In this document: piece by piece, positions 57,578 through 64,000 of the stretch
Position numbering within the stretch: position 1 is the stretch's first letter
Layout: each line of letters starts with the position of its first letter
The notes under the pieces: model-generated
Told to the model about the DNA's origin: nothing
Databases searched by the model: none
The model's input: only the letters and a program-made list of their open reading frames with translations
Made by a program: the position numbers and the translations under genes
Source: Pseudarthrobacter sp. NBSH8
GTDB lineage: Bacteria; Actinomycetota; Actinomycetes; Actinomycetales; Micrococcaceae
Assembly (NCBI RefSeq): GCF_014217545.1
Contig: NZ_CP043178.1
Coordinates: 2,356,001 to 2,420,000 of the forward strand
Direction: 5' to 3'
Length of the DNA stretch: 64,000 nt

Positions 57578-58234
57578 CTAAAGACCGCTGCCGGTCCGAG
57601 CCAGGACGTGGCCGCGCGGACCACTGAGGCGGAACCAGCGGCCCGCCCGGTACAGCTTCTGGTCCGCATCTGCGAGGAATCCCAAGGTGAGGGCCGCGAA
57701 TGCGGCTCCTGCCGGGAGGCCGGAGTCATCAAGGGCCCGGCCCCACACAGCGGCGCGCGCGTTGTTGACGATCAGTGCCCCCGGCTGGGCGGGCATGATG
57801 CCCGCCACTTCGGTGATGCCGGCCTCAGCCGCGCGCCGGAGTTCGGCATCCGACAACACACCCACCAGCTCCCAGCCGGTGCGCGGAGCGCCGACCCCCG
57901 TCCACGATTCGGTGATCGTGGACGGCGGAATCGGCAGTTCGACGTCGTCCTCTCCTGCCCTGGCAAGCCGGTCCAGGACGGCTGAGAGCGGCACCGTCAC
58001 GTCAATCGCTGAGGGTTCCGCTAGCGCCATGGTGCGCAGGCCCAGGATGGTGGGGGTGGATTCGCCCAGCAGGCGGGGCCGCAGAACGCACACGTAGGCT
58101 GCCAGAACGGAACCAGCAGCCTGAAGCCGGATGGCGCCGTCGTCCACGGCCTTGGCACGGGTGGTGAAGGTGCGCAGATCCGCGAGATCACGCGGGTCGG
58201 CGAACCGGAAGGACTTCGTTAGTAGGTCAGACAC
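57578..58234 (-). CDS. Conserved hypothetical protein
   Basis: A soluble 218-residue protein. I recognise no family. It has an N-terminal region rich in strands (IRLQAAGSVLAAYVCVLRPRL), a central Ser/Asp-rich section and a Gly-rich C-terminus (LIVNNARAAVWGRALDDSG). It is divergent from the tesB gene, with about 60 bases between. Codon use is typical of the neighbours, so it is a real gene. Confidence 0.7.
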   Translation of the reverse strand: MSDLLTKSFRFADPRDLADLRTFTTRAKAVDDGAIRLQAAGSVLAAYVCVLRPRLLGESTPTILGLRTMALAEPSAIDVTVPLSAVLDRLARAGEDDVELPIPPSTITESWTGVGAPRTGWELVGVLSDAELRRAAEAGITEVAGIMPAQPGALIVNNARAAVWGRALDDSGLPAGAAFAALTLGFLADADQKLYRAGRWFRLSGPRGHVLARTGSGL

Positions 58235-58298
58235 ACTAAGAACACTACCGGCTGAAGCTTGGTTGAGCAGCGGCAGGGGCGGCGTCTAGAGTCAATTC

Positions 58299-59279
58299 AT
58301 GACTGAAGCCGAAACCGGACTGCTGGCGCCACCCAGCGGCGACCCCACCGAAACGCTCATCCAACTCCTTGACCTTGGTGAGCTTGAAGGCGCCCGGACC
58401 GATGAGGACATCTTCCTTGGCCCATCGCAGCAGCAACCCCGGCAGCGCGTGTTCGGCGGCCAGGTGCTGGCCCAGTCGCTGGTCGCTTCCATGAGGACGG
58501 TGGACCCGGAACGGTTTGTCCATTCCATGCACGGCTATTTCCTCCGGCCCGGGGACGCCAACAAGCCCATCACGTTTGGTGTCCAGCGACTGCGTGACGG
58601 CCGGTCCTTTTCGGCCAGGCGTGTCCATGCCTATCAGGAAGGTGTGCCCATCCTATCGATGATCGCCTCCTTCCAGGATCTGGACGGAGGGCTCGACCAC
58701 GAATCCAAGATGCCCGCCAACATCCCCGATCCTGAGTCGCTGCCGAGCACGGCCGATCTGCTGGGTAAGTTCGACCACCCGATCGCCCAGCACTGGGCCT
58801 ATGAGCGGCCCTTTGATATCAGACACGTTGACCCGCCGCTGTACGTCTCGGCCAAGGGCAAGAAGGAGGCCAGGAACGCTGTCTGGATGAAGACGTTCGG
58901 GCCCATGCCCGATGATTCAAACCTGCACCGGGCTGCCCTGGCCTACGCCAGCGACTACACGCTGCTGGAATCCATCCTGCGCCGCCACGGGCTGAGCTGG
59001 ATCACGCCCGGTATGAGTGTCGCCAGCCTGGACCATGCCATGTGGTGGCATCGCCCCGCCCGGGTGGACGAATGGCTGCTCTACGTCCAGGAATCGCCCA
59101 GCGCCCAGGGAGCCCGCGGCCTCGCCACGGGCAAGATCTTCAACCGGGCCGGGCAGCACGTTGCCTCGGTGGCACAGGAGGGCATGGTCCGGGTGCCCAC
59201 GGACCTGAAGAACAAAGTAGTTGGCGCCCTACAATCCAAAGTCCTGGAGCACCAGATCCGCAAGGCCGGGCGAGGCTGA
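58299..59279 (+). CDS. tesB: Acyl-CoA thioesterase II (TesB)
   Basis: Hydrolyses medium- and long-chain acyl-CoA. In 326 residues there are two hot-dog folds: QRVFGGQVLAQSLVAS and MHGYFLRPGD in the first, SWITPGMSVASLDHAMWW and QESPSAQGARGLATGKIF in the second. The Asp, Thr/Ser and Gln expected for catalysis are in the second half. The gene has a strong terminator after it and is monocistronic. Confidence 0.95.
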   Translation: MTEAETGLLAPPSGDPTETLIQLLDLGELEGARTDEDIFLGPSQQQPRQRVFGGQVLAQSLVASMRTVDPERFVHSMHGYFLRPGDANKPITFGVQRLRDGRSFSARRVHAYQEGVPILSMIASFQDLDGGLDHESKMPANIPDPESLPSTADLLGKFDHPIAQHWAYERPFDIRHVDPPLYVSAKGKKEARNAVWMKTFGPMPDDSNLHRAALAYASDYTLLESILRRHGLSWITPGMSVASLDHAMWWHRPARVDEWLLYVQESPSAQGARGLATGKIFNRAGQHVASVAQEGMVRVPTDLKNKVVGALQSKVLEHQIRKAGRG

Positions 59280-59358
59280 GGCCGGGGCTGGGCTGGCTGA
59301 GCGGGCTGACTGAGGAGGGCTGGCTGGCTTTCGGCAGGCCGACGTCTGGCGGGCAGCA

Positions 59359-59394
59359 GGAAGGCCGGCACCCTTGATGGGGTGCCGGCCTTCC
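59359..59394. terminator. Terminator between tesB and ettA
   Basis: A 15-bp perfect GC-rich stem with a six-base loop lies between two convergent genes. The plus side ends in TTTGA. It may work for both. Confidence 0.75.
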
Positions 59395-59401
59395 TTTGAG
59401 A

Positions 59402-61084
59402 TCAGTCGCGGGTGAGGCGGCGGTGCGTAACGCGGTGCGGCTTGGCCGCATCAGGTCCGAGCCGCTCTACCTTGTTCTCCTCGTAGGATTCGAAGTTTCC
59501 CTCGAACCAGTACCACTTGGCGGGGTTTTCCTCGTCACCTTCGTAGGCCAGGATGTGCGTGGCCACCCGGTCCAGGAACCAGCGGTCGTGCGATACCACT
59601 ACGGCGCAGCCGGGGAACTCCAGCAGCGCGTTTTCAAGGCTGCTGAGGGTCTCGACGTCGAGGTCGTTAGTGGGTTCGTCAAGGAGCAGCAGGTTACCGC
59701 CCTGCTTGAGGGTCAGGGCCAGGTTGAGGCGGTTGCGCTCACCACCGGAGAGCACCCCGGCCTTCTTCTGCTGGTCCGGGCCTTTGAAGCCGAAAGCGGC
59801 AACGTAGGCGCGGGACGGCATTTCGACCTGACCCACCTGGATGTAATCCAGTCCGTCGGAAACAACTTCCCACAGGGTCTTATTCGGGTCGATGCCGCCG
59901 CGGCTCTGGTCCGCGTAGGAGATCTTGACCGAATCGCCGATCTTGAGCTCGCCGCCGTCGAGCGGCTCCAGGCCAATGATGGTTTTGAACAGCGTGGACT
60001 TGCCCACACCGTTGGGGCCGATGACGCCGACGATGCCGTTGCGCGGAAGCGTGAAGGACAGACCGTCGATCAGGGTGCGGTCGTCGAAGCCCTTCTGCAG
60101 GTTCCTGGCTTCCAGGACCAGCCCGCCCAGGCGCGGGCCCGGCGGAATCTGGATCTCTTCGAAGTCAAGCTTGCGGGTACGGTCAGCCTCGGCTGCCATT
60201 TCCTCGTAGCGGGCCAGACGGGCCTTGGACTTGGTCTGGCGGCCCTTGGCGTTGGAGCGAACCCATTCAAGTTCCTCGGTGAGGCGCTTAGCCTGCTTGG
60301 CGTCCTTCTTGCCCTGGACTTCCAGGCGGGCACGCTTCTTCTCCAGGTACGTGGAGTAGTTGCCTTCGTAGGGGTACAGGTGGCCGCGGTCAATCTCTGC
60401 GATCCATTCCGCGACGTGGTCGAGGAAATAGCGGTCGTGGGTGACGGCCAGGACTGCGCCGGCGTAGCTGGAGAGGTGCTGTTCCAGCCACAGCACGCTC
60501 TCAGCGTCCAGGTGGTTGGTGGGCTCGTCCAGGAGCAGGAGGTCGGGCTTCTGCAGCAGGAGCTTACAGAGGGCCACGCGGCGGCGCTCACCGCCGGAGA
60601 GCAGTGTCACGTCCGCGTCCGCGGGCGGGCAGCGGAGGGCGTCCATGGCCTGCTCAAGCTGGGAGTCGAGATCCCAAGCCTCCGCGGCGTCAATGGCCTC
60701 CTGCAACTGACCCATTTCTTCGAGCAGCACGTCGAAGTCAGCGTCGGGGCTGGCCATTTCCTCGGAGATCTCGTTGAAGCGCTGGATCTTGCCGTAGATC
60801 TCGCCAACACCTTCCTGGACGTTGCCCAGGACAGTCTTTTCCTCGTTCAGTGGCGGTTCCTGCAACAGGATCCCCACGGTGTAGCCGGGGCTGAGCCTGG
60901 CCTCACCGTTGGAGGGGATGTCCAGTCCGGCCATGATCTTCAGGATGGTGGACTTACCGGCACCGTTCGGGCCAACAACACCGATTTTGGCGCCCGGGAA
61001 GAACGACATGCTTACGTTGTCAAGAATGAGTTTTTCGCCAACTGCCTTGCGGGCGTTGGTCATTGTGTAGATAAATTCCGCCAT
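59402..61084 (-). CDS. ettA: Energy-dependent translational throttle EttA (ABC-F)
   Basis: An ABC-F ATPase that binds the ribosomal E site and gates the first elongation cycle by ADP/ATP ratio. In 560 residues, two ABC domains have VVGPNGAGKSTILK with LSGGERRRVALCKLLL and DEPTNHLD, then VIGPNGVGKSTLFK with LSGGERNRLNLAL and DEPTNDLD. The arm and linker (LEKKRARLEVQGKKDAKQ) are in place. No membrane domain exists. Confidence 0.97.
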   Translation of the reverse strand: MAEFIYTMTNARKAVGEKLILDNVSMSFFPGAKIGVVGPNGAGKSTILKIMAGLDIPSNGEARLSPGYTVGILLQEPPLNEEKTVLGNVQEGVGEIYGKIQRFNEISEEMASPDADFDVLLEEMGQLQEAIDAAEAWDLDSQLEQAMDALRCPPADADVTLLSGGERRRVALCKLLLQKPDLLLLDEPTNHLDAESVLWLEQHLSSYAGAVLAVTHDRYFLDHVAEWIAEIDRGHLYPYEGNYSTYLEKKRARLEVQGKKDAKQAKRLTEELEWVRSNAKGRQTKSKARLARYEEMAAEADRTRKLDFEEIQIPPGPRLGGLVLEARNLQKGFDDRTLIDGLSFTLPRNGIVGVIGPNGVGKSTLFKTIIGLEPLDGGELKIGDSVKISYADQSRGGIDPNKTLWEVVSDGLDYIQVGQVEMPSRAYVAAFGFKGPDQQKKAGVLSGGERNRLNLALTLKQGGNLLLLDEPTNDLDVETLSSLENALLEFPGCAVVVSHDRWFLDRVATHILAYEGDEENPAKWYWFEGNFESYEENKVERLGPDAAKPHRVTHRRLTRD

Positions 61085-61130
61085 GGATCCAAATCTAGTG
61101 GGTTGGCAGGCTTAACTCACATTCGAGGCG

Positions 61131-61700
61131 TCAGGCAGCCGTACCCACGAAGCACTTGCCGCTGGCCAGGACCGGCAGAACGATGACGGTGACGCTGCCG
61201 TCACGGACCTGACCCACCACGCATTTGGTGCCCTGTAGCACTGCGGCTTCAATGGCGTCCGCTTCCAGCCCGGTGGGCGTCCGGCTGGCCGACACTTCAA
61301 GGGACGCGAAAGCAATCCCGGCGCCGGTGAGGGCATCGGTCATTTGGGCTGTGGCTGGCTTTGGTGTCCCCGCCGCCAGCCTCTCCAGCGCATCCGTTAC
61401 TGTCTGTTTCATGACCGCGATGGCCGGATCCTCCGCCGGGGACGTGGCGGCCTGCCGGGTTCCGGTGGTGGCCGGGTCCGAAGGGGTGGTGACTTCGCTG
61501 GGAGCAGCAATGCCCTGACCGGCCCCCGTTGGACCGGACCCTGCTGGGGAGCCGCCAGTGCAGGCTGCGAGCGCGAGAATCATCAGGAGGCTTCCGGCGA
61601 GCGCCACGGGCGCCCGTCCGGCACGTGGCGCACGCCGCAGGGAACGGGTGATCCGGCTGGTGATTGGGGTTGCCTGCCGGTTGTCCGTCGCGCGATTCAT
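61131..61700 (-). CDS. Putative lipoprotein, DUF6993-like
   Basis: A 189-residue secreted protein. A long, Arg-rich n-region (about 30 residues) leads to a hydrophobic stretch (ALAGSLLMILALAAC) with the lipobox LAAC. A Ser/Thr/Gly linker follows, then a small domain (about 95-185) with two Cys (KCVVGQVRDG and SGKCFVG) that could form a disulfide. The label DUF6993 is from memory; the function is unknown. Confidence 0.75.
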   Translation of the reverse strand: MNRATDNRQATPITSRITRSLRRAPRAGRAPVALAGSLLMILALAACTGGSPAGSGPTGAGQGIAAPSEVTTPSDPATTGTRQAATSPAEDPAIAVMKQTVTDALERLAAGTPKPATAQMTDALTGAGIAFASLEVSASRTPTGLEADAIEAAVLQGTKCVVGQVRDGSVTVIVLPVLASGKCFVGTAA

Positions 61701-61748
61701 GCCGCCATTCTGTCACGCGGCCAAGCATGGGACGGAACCTTCGAGGCG

Positions 61749-61778
61749 CGGGCGGACTGCCGGAACCGGATCCGCCCG
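61749..61778 (-). terminator. Hairpin after ssb
   Basis: GGGCGGA and TCCGCCC enclose a CCGG/CCGG stem, about 30 bases past the ssb stop. No U-tract. Confidence 0.45.
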
Positions 61779-61808
61779 TGTCCCGTGCAGTATCCAACGC
61801 CAGCACTT

Positions 61809-62393
61809 TCAGACGACGGCTCCGGCGAGCTCGCCTGTTTCAGCGTCCACCGGAATGTGGTTGCCGTCTGCGTCCTCGTGGAAGACTCCCAAGGCCGCCG
61901 CGTCGTCGTCCGCGTGCTCCCCTTCCTCCGGGTCTCCTCCGTCGTCCTCAGGATCAGCGGGGCCGATGGCGCCGCCCTCCGCTGCGGTCTCCTGGCCTGC
62001 CGCGCCGTTGTCTGAGACGAGCTGCACTCCGGTGTCGCTGGTACGGATGTAGTTGGCCGAACCACGCTTGAGGTCGTGCCCCACGGAATCGGCATCTATT
62101 TCGGCCGAATGGTAGACCCGGCCGTCTTTCTCCCAGCTGCGCAGCTTGAGCCGGCCAACGACGATGACGCACTGTCCCTTTTTGATGCTGCAGGCCATGT
62201 TCCCGGCGAGCTGACGGTATCCTTGGACGTTGAACCAGTTGGTGTGGCTGTCCACCCAGGTACTGGTGGCGCGATCAAAACGCCGCGCGGTTGAACCGAG
62301 GCGGAACGAGGCTGTGCCCACCCCGCCCGGAGTTGTGGAGGTCTTGACATCCGTGGCAACGAAGCCCCGGAACGTTTGGTAGTCAGTCATCAT
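61809..62393 (-). CDS. ssb: Single-stranded DNA-binding protein (paralogue type)
   Basis: A 194-residue OB-fold protein. TASFRLGSTARRFDRAT and VDSHTNWFNVQGYRQLA and CVIVVGRLKLRSWEKDGRV are the DNA-binding core (to about 110). The C-terminal tail has an internal acidic run (DPEDDGGDPEEGEHADDD) but ends in ELAGAVV, so the usual DDDIPF tip that recruits repair and replication partners is absent. This makes it more like a secondary SSB; the main ssb may lie elsewhere. ATG 62393 follows AGGAC; longer frames have no site. Confidence 0.88.
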   Translation of the reverse strand: MMTDYQTFRGFVATDVKTSTTPGGVGTASFRLGSTARRFDRATSTWVDSHTNWFNVQGYRQLAGNMACSIKKGQCVIVVGRLKLRSWEKDGRVYHSAEIDADSVGHDLKRGSANYIRTSDTGVQLVSDNGAAGQETAAEGGAIGPADPEDDGGDPEEGEHADDDAAALGVFHEDADGNHIPVDAETGELAGAVV

Positions 62394-62604
62394 GTTGTCC
62401 TGTCTCGAAAGGTGGTGCCTTACCGGCAGAACCAGCTTCGCGCGGACTGCACCGGGCCGCGAGGGACAACTTCGCGTATGTGCACAACCCTTCCCGAAAC
62501 TTCCTTGTTGAGGACAAGTACCGGCAGCGCGCCGAGGTGAAGCGGCCGCACCGTGGGGCCATGTAAACTTTTGATGCGCCGGATCTCTGGTCATGGCGCC
62601 ACGT

Positions 62605-62677
62605 GCCCCAGTAGCTCAGGGGATAGAGCAGCGGCCTTCTAATCCGCCGGTCGGGGGTTCGATTCCCTCCTGGGGCA
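62605..62677 (+). tRNA. tRNA-Arg (anticodon TCT)
   Basis: Acceptor GCCCCAG with CTGGGGC, anticodon loop CTTCTAA (anticodon TCT), T arm CGGGGGTTCGATTCCCTC. The last pair of the anticodon stem is a C-T mismatch. CCA is not encoded. Confidence 0.93.
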
Positions 62678-62724
62678 CAAAAGATGAGTTGGCATGTCCT
62701 GACGGATGCGCCGGTCAGCAAAAA

Positions 62725-62755
62725 ACACCCCGGTCAGCAGACCGGGGTGTTTTTC
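62725..62755. terminator. Bidirectional terminator after tRNA-Arg
   Basis: ACACCCCGGT and ACCGGGGTGT around CAGCAG, with AAAAA before and TTTTT after. It ends both the tRNA and the convergent isomerase operon. Confidence 0.92.
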
Positions 62756-62785
62756 ATTATGTGGCTGGCGTCAAATTGCCGTTAC

Positions 62786-63625
62786 TCAGGCGTAGGGCAG
62801 GACAAGTTCCGCGTAGCGCTCCTTGACCGTGGAAAGGACGATATTGCCATCCGTGTCCCAGATCTCCTGATTGAAGATTTCAACTTCGATGTCGCCGGTG
62901 TACCCGGCATCGCGGACCCAGGTGCCGATGGTGGCGAAGTCAATAACGCCGTCGCCCATGTATCCGCGCGACAGCAGCGGATCCGCGGCGATGGGCATGT
63001 TGAAGTCGCACACCTGGTAGGAGGCGATGCGTCCTTCCCCGCCGGCGCGTTCAATCTGGGCTTTCAGTTCCGGATCCCACCAGACGTGGAAGGTGTCGAC
63101 GGCGACGCCAACATCCTTCGCGTCGAACGGGGCCGCGAGGTCCAAAGCCTGTCCCAGGGTGGAGATCAGGGCACGGTCAGCGGCGTACATCGGGTGCAGG
63201 GGTTCGAGCACCAGCCGGATCCCGTTTTCGGCGGCGAACGGAACAAGGTCGGCGAGGCGGTCGACGACCCGCTGGCGGGCAGCCACCAGGTCCTTCTCCC
63301 CCGGCGCCAGTCCGCCGACAACCAGGAAGAGTTCCCGGGTGTCCAGCGCCGCGGCTTCGAGGATCGCCGCGCGGTTGTCCGCCAGCGCGGCGGCCTGGCC
63401 TTTGGCGTCGGCCGCTGTCAGGAAACCGCCGCGGCAGAGCGAGGAGACGCGGAGGCCGGCGTCCTTGATCAGCTTGGCGGCCTTGTCCAGCCCTGCCTCT
63501 TCAACGCGGTCACGCCATGGGCCGATCGACGGGATGCCGGCGTTCACGCAGCCGTCGACGACCTGTGCTAGAGTCCACTTCTTGGTGGTGACGCTGTTGA
63601 TCGCAAGGCGCGAAAAATCGCTCAT
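62786..63625 (-). CDS. Sugar phosphate isomerase/epimerase (TIM barrel, AP endonuclease 2 fold)
   Basis: A 279-residue barrel. LVLEPLHPMYAADRALI, VAVDTFHVWWDPELKAQI and YQVCDFNMPI hold the acids and His expected to bind the metal. TGDIEVEIFNQEIWD closes the barrel. Members act on inositol- or ketose-type sugars; the substrate is unknown. The ATG overlaps the stop of the DUF993-type gene (ATGA), so both are from one catabolic operon. Confidence 0.88.
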   Translation of the reverse strand: MSDFSRLAINSVTTKKWTLAQVVDGCVNAGIPSIGPWRDRVEEAGLDKAAKLIKDAGLRVSSLCRGGFLTAADAKGQAAALADNRAAILEAAALDTRELFLVVGGLAPGEKDLVAARQRVVDRLADLVPFAAENGIRLVLEPLHPMYAADRALISTLGQALDLAAPFDAKDVGVAVDTFHVWWDPELKAQIERAGGEGRIASYQVCDFNMPIAADPLLSRGYMGDGVIDFATIGTWVRDAGYTGDIEVEIFNQEIWDTDGNIVLSTVKERYAELVLPYA

Positions 63626-64000
63626 ACTCCCACTCCGTTGATGCGCAGGTAGTCGGACATCCGGAACGCGGCGAGCGCCGGATCCTTCAGCAACCCAGCT
63701 TTGTCGGCCAGTTCAAAGGTCTTGGCCAGGTGGCAGACGGAGCGGCCCGAGTGCAGGCCGCCCACCATCTGGAAGCCGGGCTGCTTGCCGTTAAGCCAGG
63801 ACATAAAGGCGATCCCGGTCTTGTAGTAGAACGTCGGGGCGCTGAAGATGTGATTGCCGAGCTCCCGCGTGGAATCGAGGATGGCTCGCGCTTCCGCAGC
63901 CTTGCCGGCGTCGTAGTTCTGCAGCGCAACCGAAGCCGCCGGGTAGATCGCTGCAAAGATGCCCAGCAGCGCATCCGAGTGGTGGCTGCCGTCGCCGTCG
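63622..64000 (-). CDS. DUF993 / dihydrodipicolinate synthase-like protein, 3' part only
   Basis: The C-terminal 125 codons; the gene continues past the right end of the window. The fragment contains HHSDALLGIFAAIYPAAS, FSAPTFYYKTGIAFMSWL and QMVGGLHSGRSVCHLAKTFE, a pattern I associate with DUF993 proteins, which are barrel aldolase-like and often sit beside a TIM-barrel isomerase. The role in sugar breakdown is inferred from the neighbour. Confidence 0.75.
   Translation of the reverse strand, partial: DGDGSHHSDALLGIFAAIYPAASVALQNYDAGKAAEARAILDSTRELGNHIFSAPTFYYKTGIAFMSWLNGKQPGFQMVGGLHSGRSVCHLAKTFELADKAGLLKDPALAAFRMSDYLRINGVGV

Noticed and set aside
59396..61186. 596-codon open frame on the plus strand opposite ettA
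   Set aside because: Shadow of the ABC-F gene; Val/Leu/Gly-rich antisense translation without domains.

Overview
The window is high-GC actinobacterial chromosome, most likely Micrococcaceae (Arthrobacter/Pseudarthrobacter type). The evidence is the overall codon bias, a large Ala/Glu-rich RNase E/G, a ClpP1-ClpP2-ClpX cluster behind a ClgR-like site, a group II truncated globin, a Rv2466c-like DsbA-fold protein and frequent GTG/TTG starts. It is almost all core chromosome. I see no prophage, insertion sequence, CRISPR array or replication origin.

Layout. 1-5373: the 3' end of a BCCT transporter gene, a DUF2004-like protein, and metF-metE for methionine synthesis with a long, structured metF leader. 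5374-10977: a tightly overlapping MoxR-DUF58-membrane protein-VWA-VWA-TPR operon (aerotolerance/Bat-like layout) and a small divergent gene. 11010-15536: a sugar ABC importer (two permeases, a binding lipoprotein, no ATPase) with a ROK repressor upstream. 15663-19268: an RlmG/RsmC-like methyltransferase, a flavoprotein remnant, a PhnA-like zinc protein, a cyclopropane-fatty-acid synthase and two identical tRNA-Ala(GGC) genes. 19369-32350: a translation and growth block on the minus strand: rne, a thiD-tenA fusion under a TPP riboswitch, rplU-rpmA-obg-proB-proA, a small membrane protein, nadD, a membrane protein and rsfS.

32805-45485: a VKOR-family protein, ndk, a small membrane protein, folC, ileS with a T-box leader, a decayed and an intact EEP-family gene, an SDR, valS and a DsbA-fold oxidoreductase. 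45555-50329: tig, clpP1, clpP2 and clpX for protein folding and turnover, plus tRNA-Pro and tRNA-Gly. 50406-59279: a Nei-type glycosylase coupled to rpiB, a DUF1648-like membrane protein, pepN, an OsmC-family protein, an epimerase remnant, an MscS-family channel, a globin, an unknown protein and a TesB thioesterase. 59402-64000: ettA, a lipoprotein, ssb, tRNA-Arg and the start of a catabolic operon (TIM-barrel isomerase and a partial DUF993-type gene).

RNA-level control is the strongest theme: a TPP riboswitch, an ileS T-box, a ClgR-like operator before clpP1 and a metF leader with structure on both strands. Three decayed genes lie in gaps between intact ones: a flavoprotein C-terminus, an internally deleted EEP enzyme and an epimerase N-terminus. 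I found no convincing new defence or mobile system. The least explained stretches are the metF upstream region, whose plus strand resembles a degenerate cobalamin riboswitch, and the AT-richer gap after valS.
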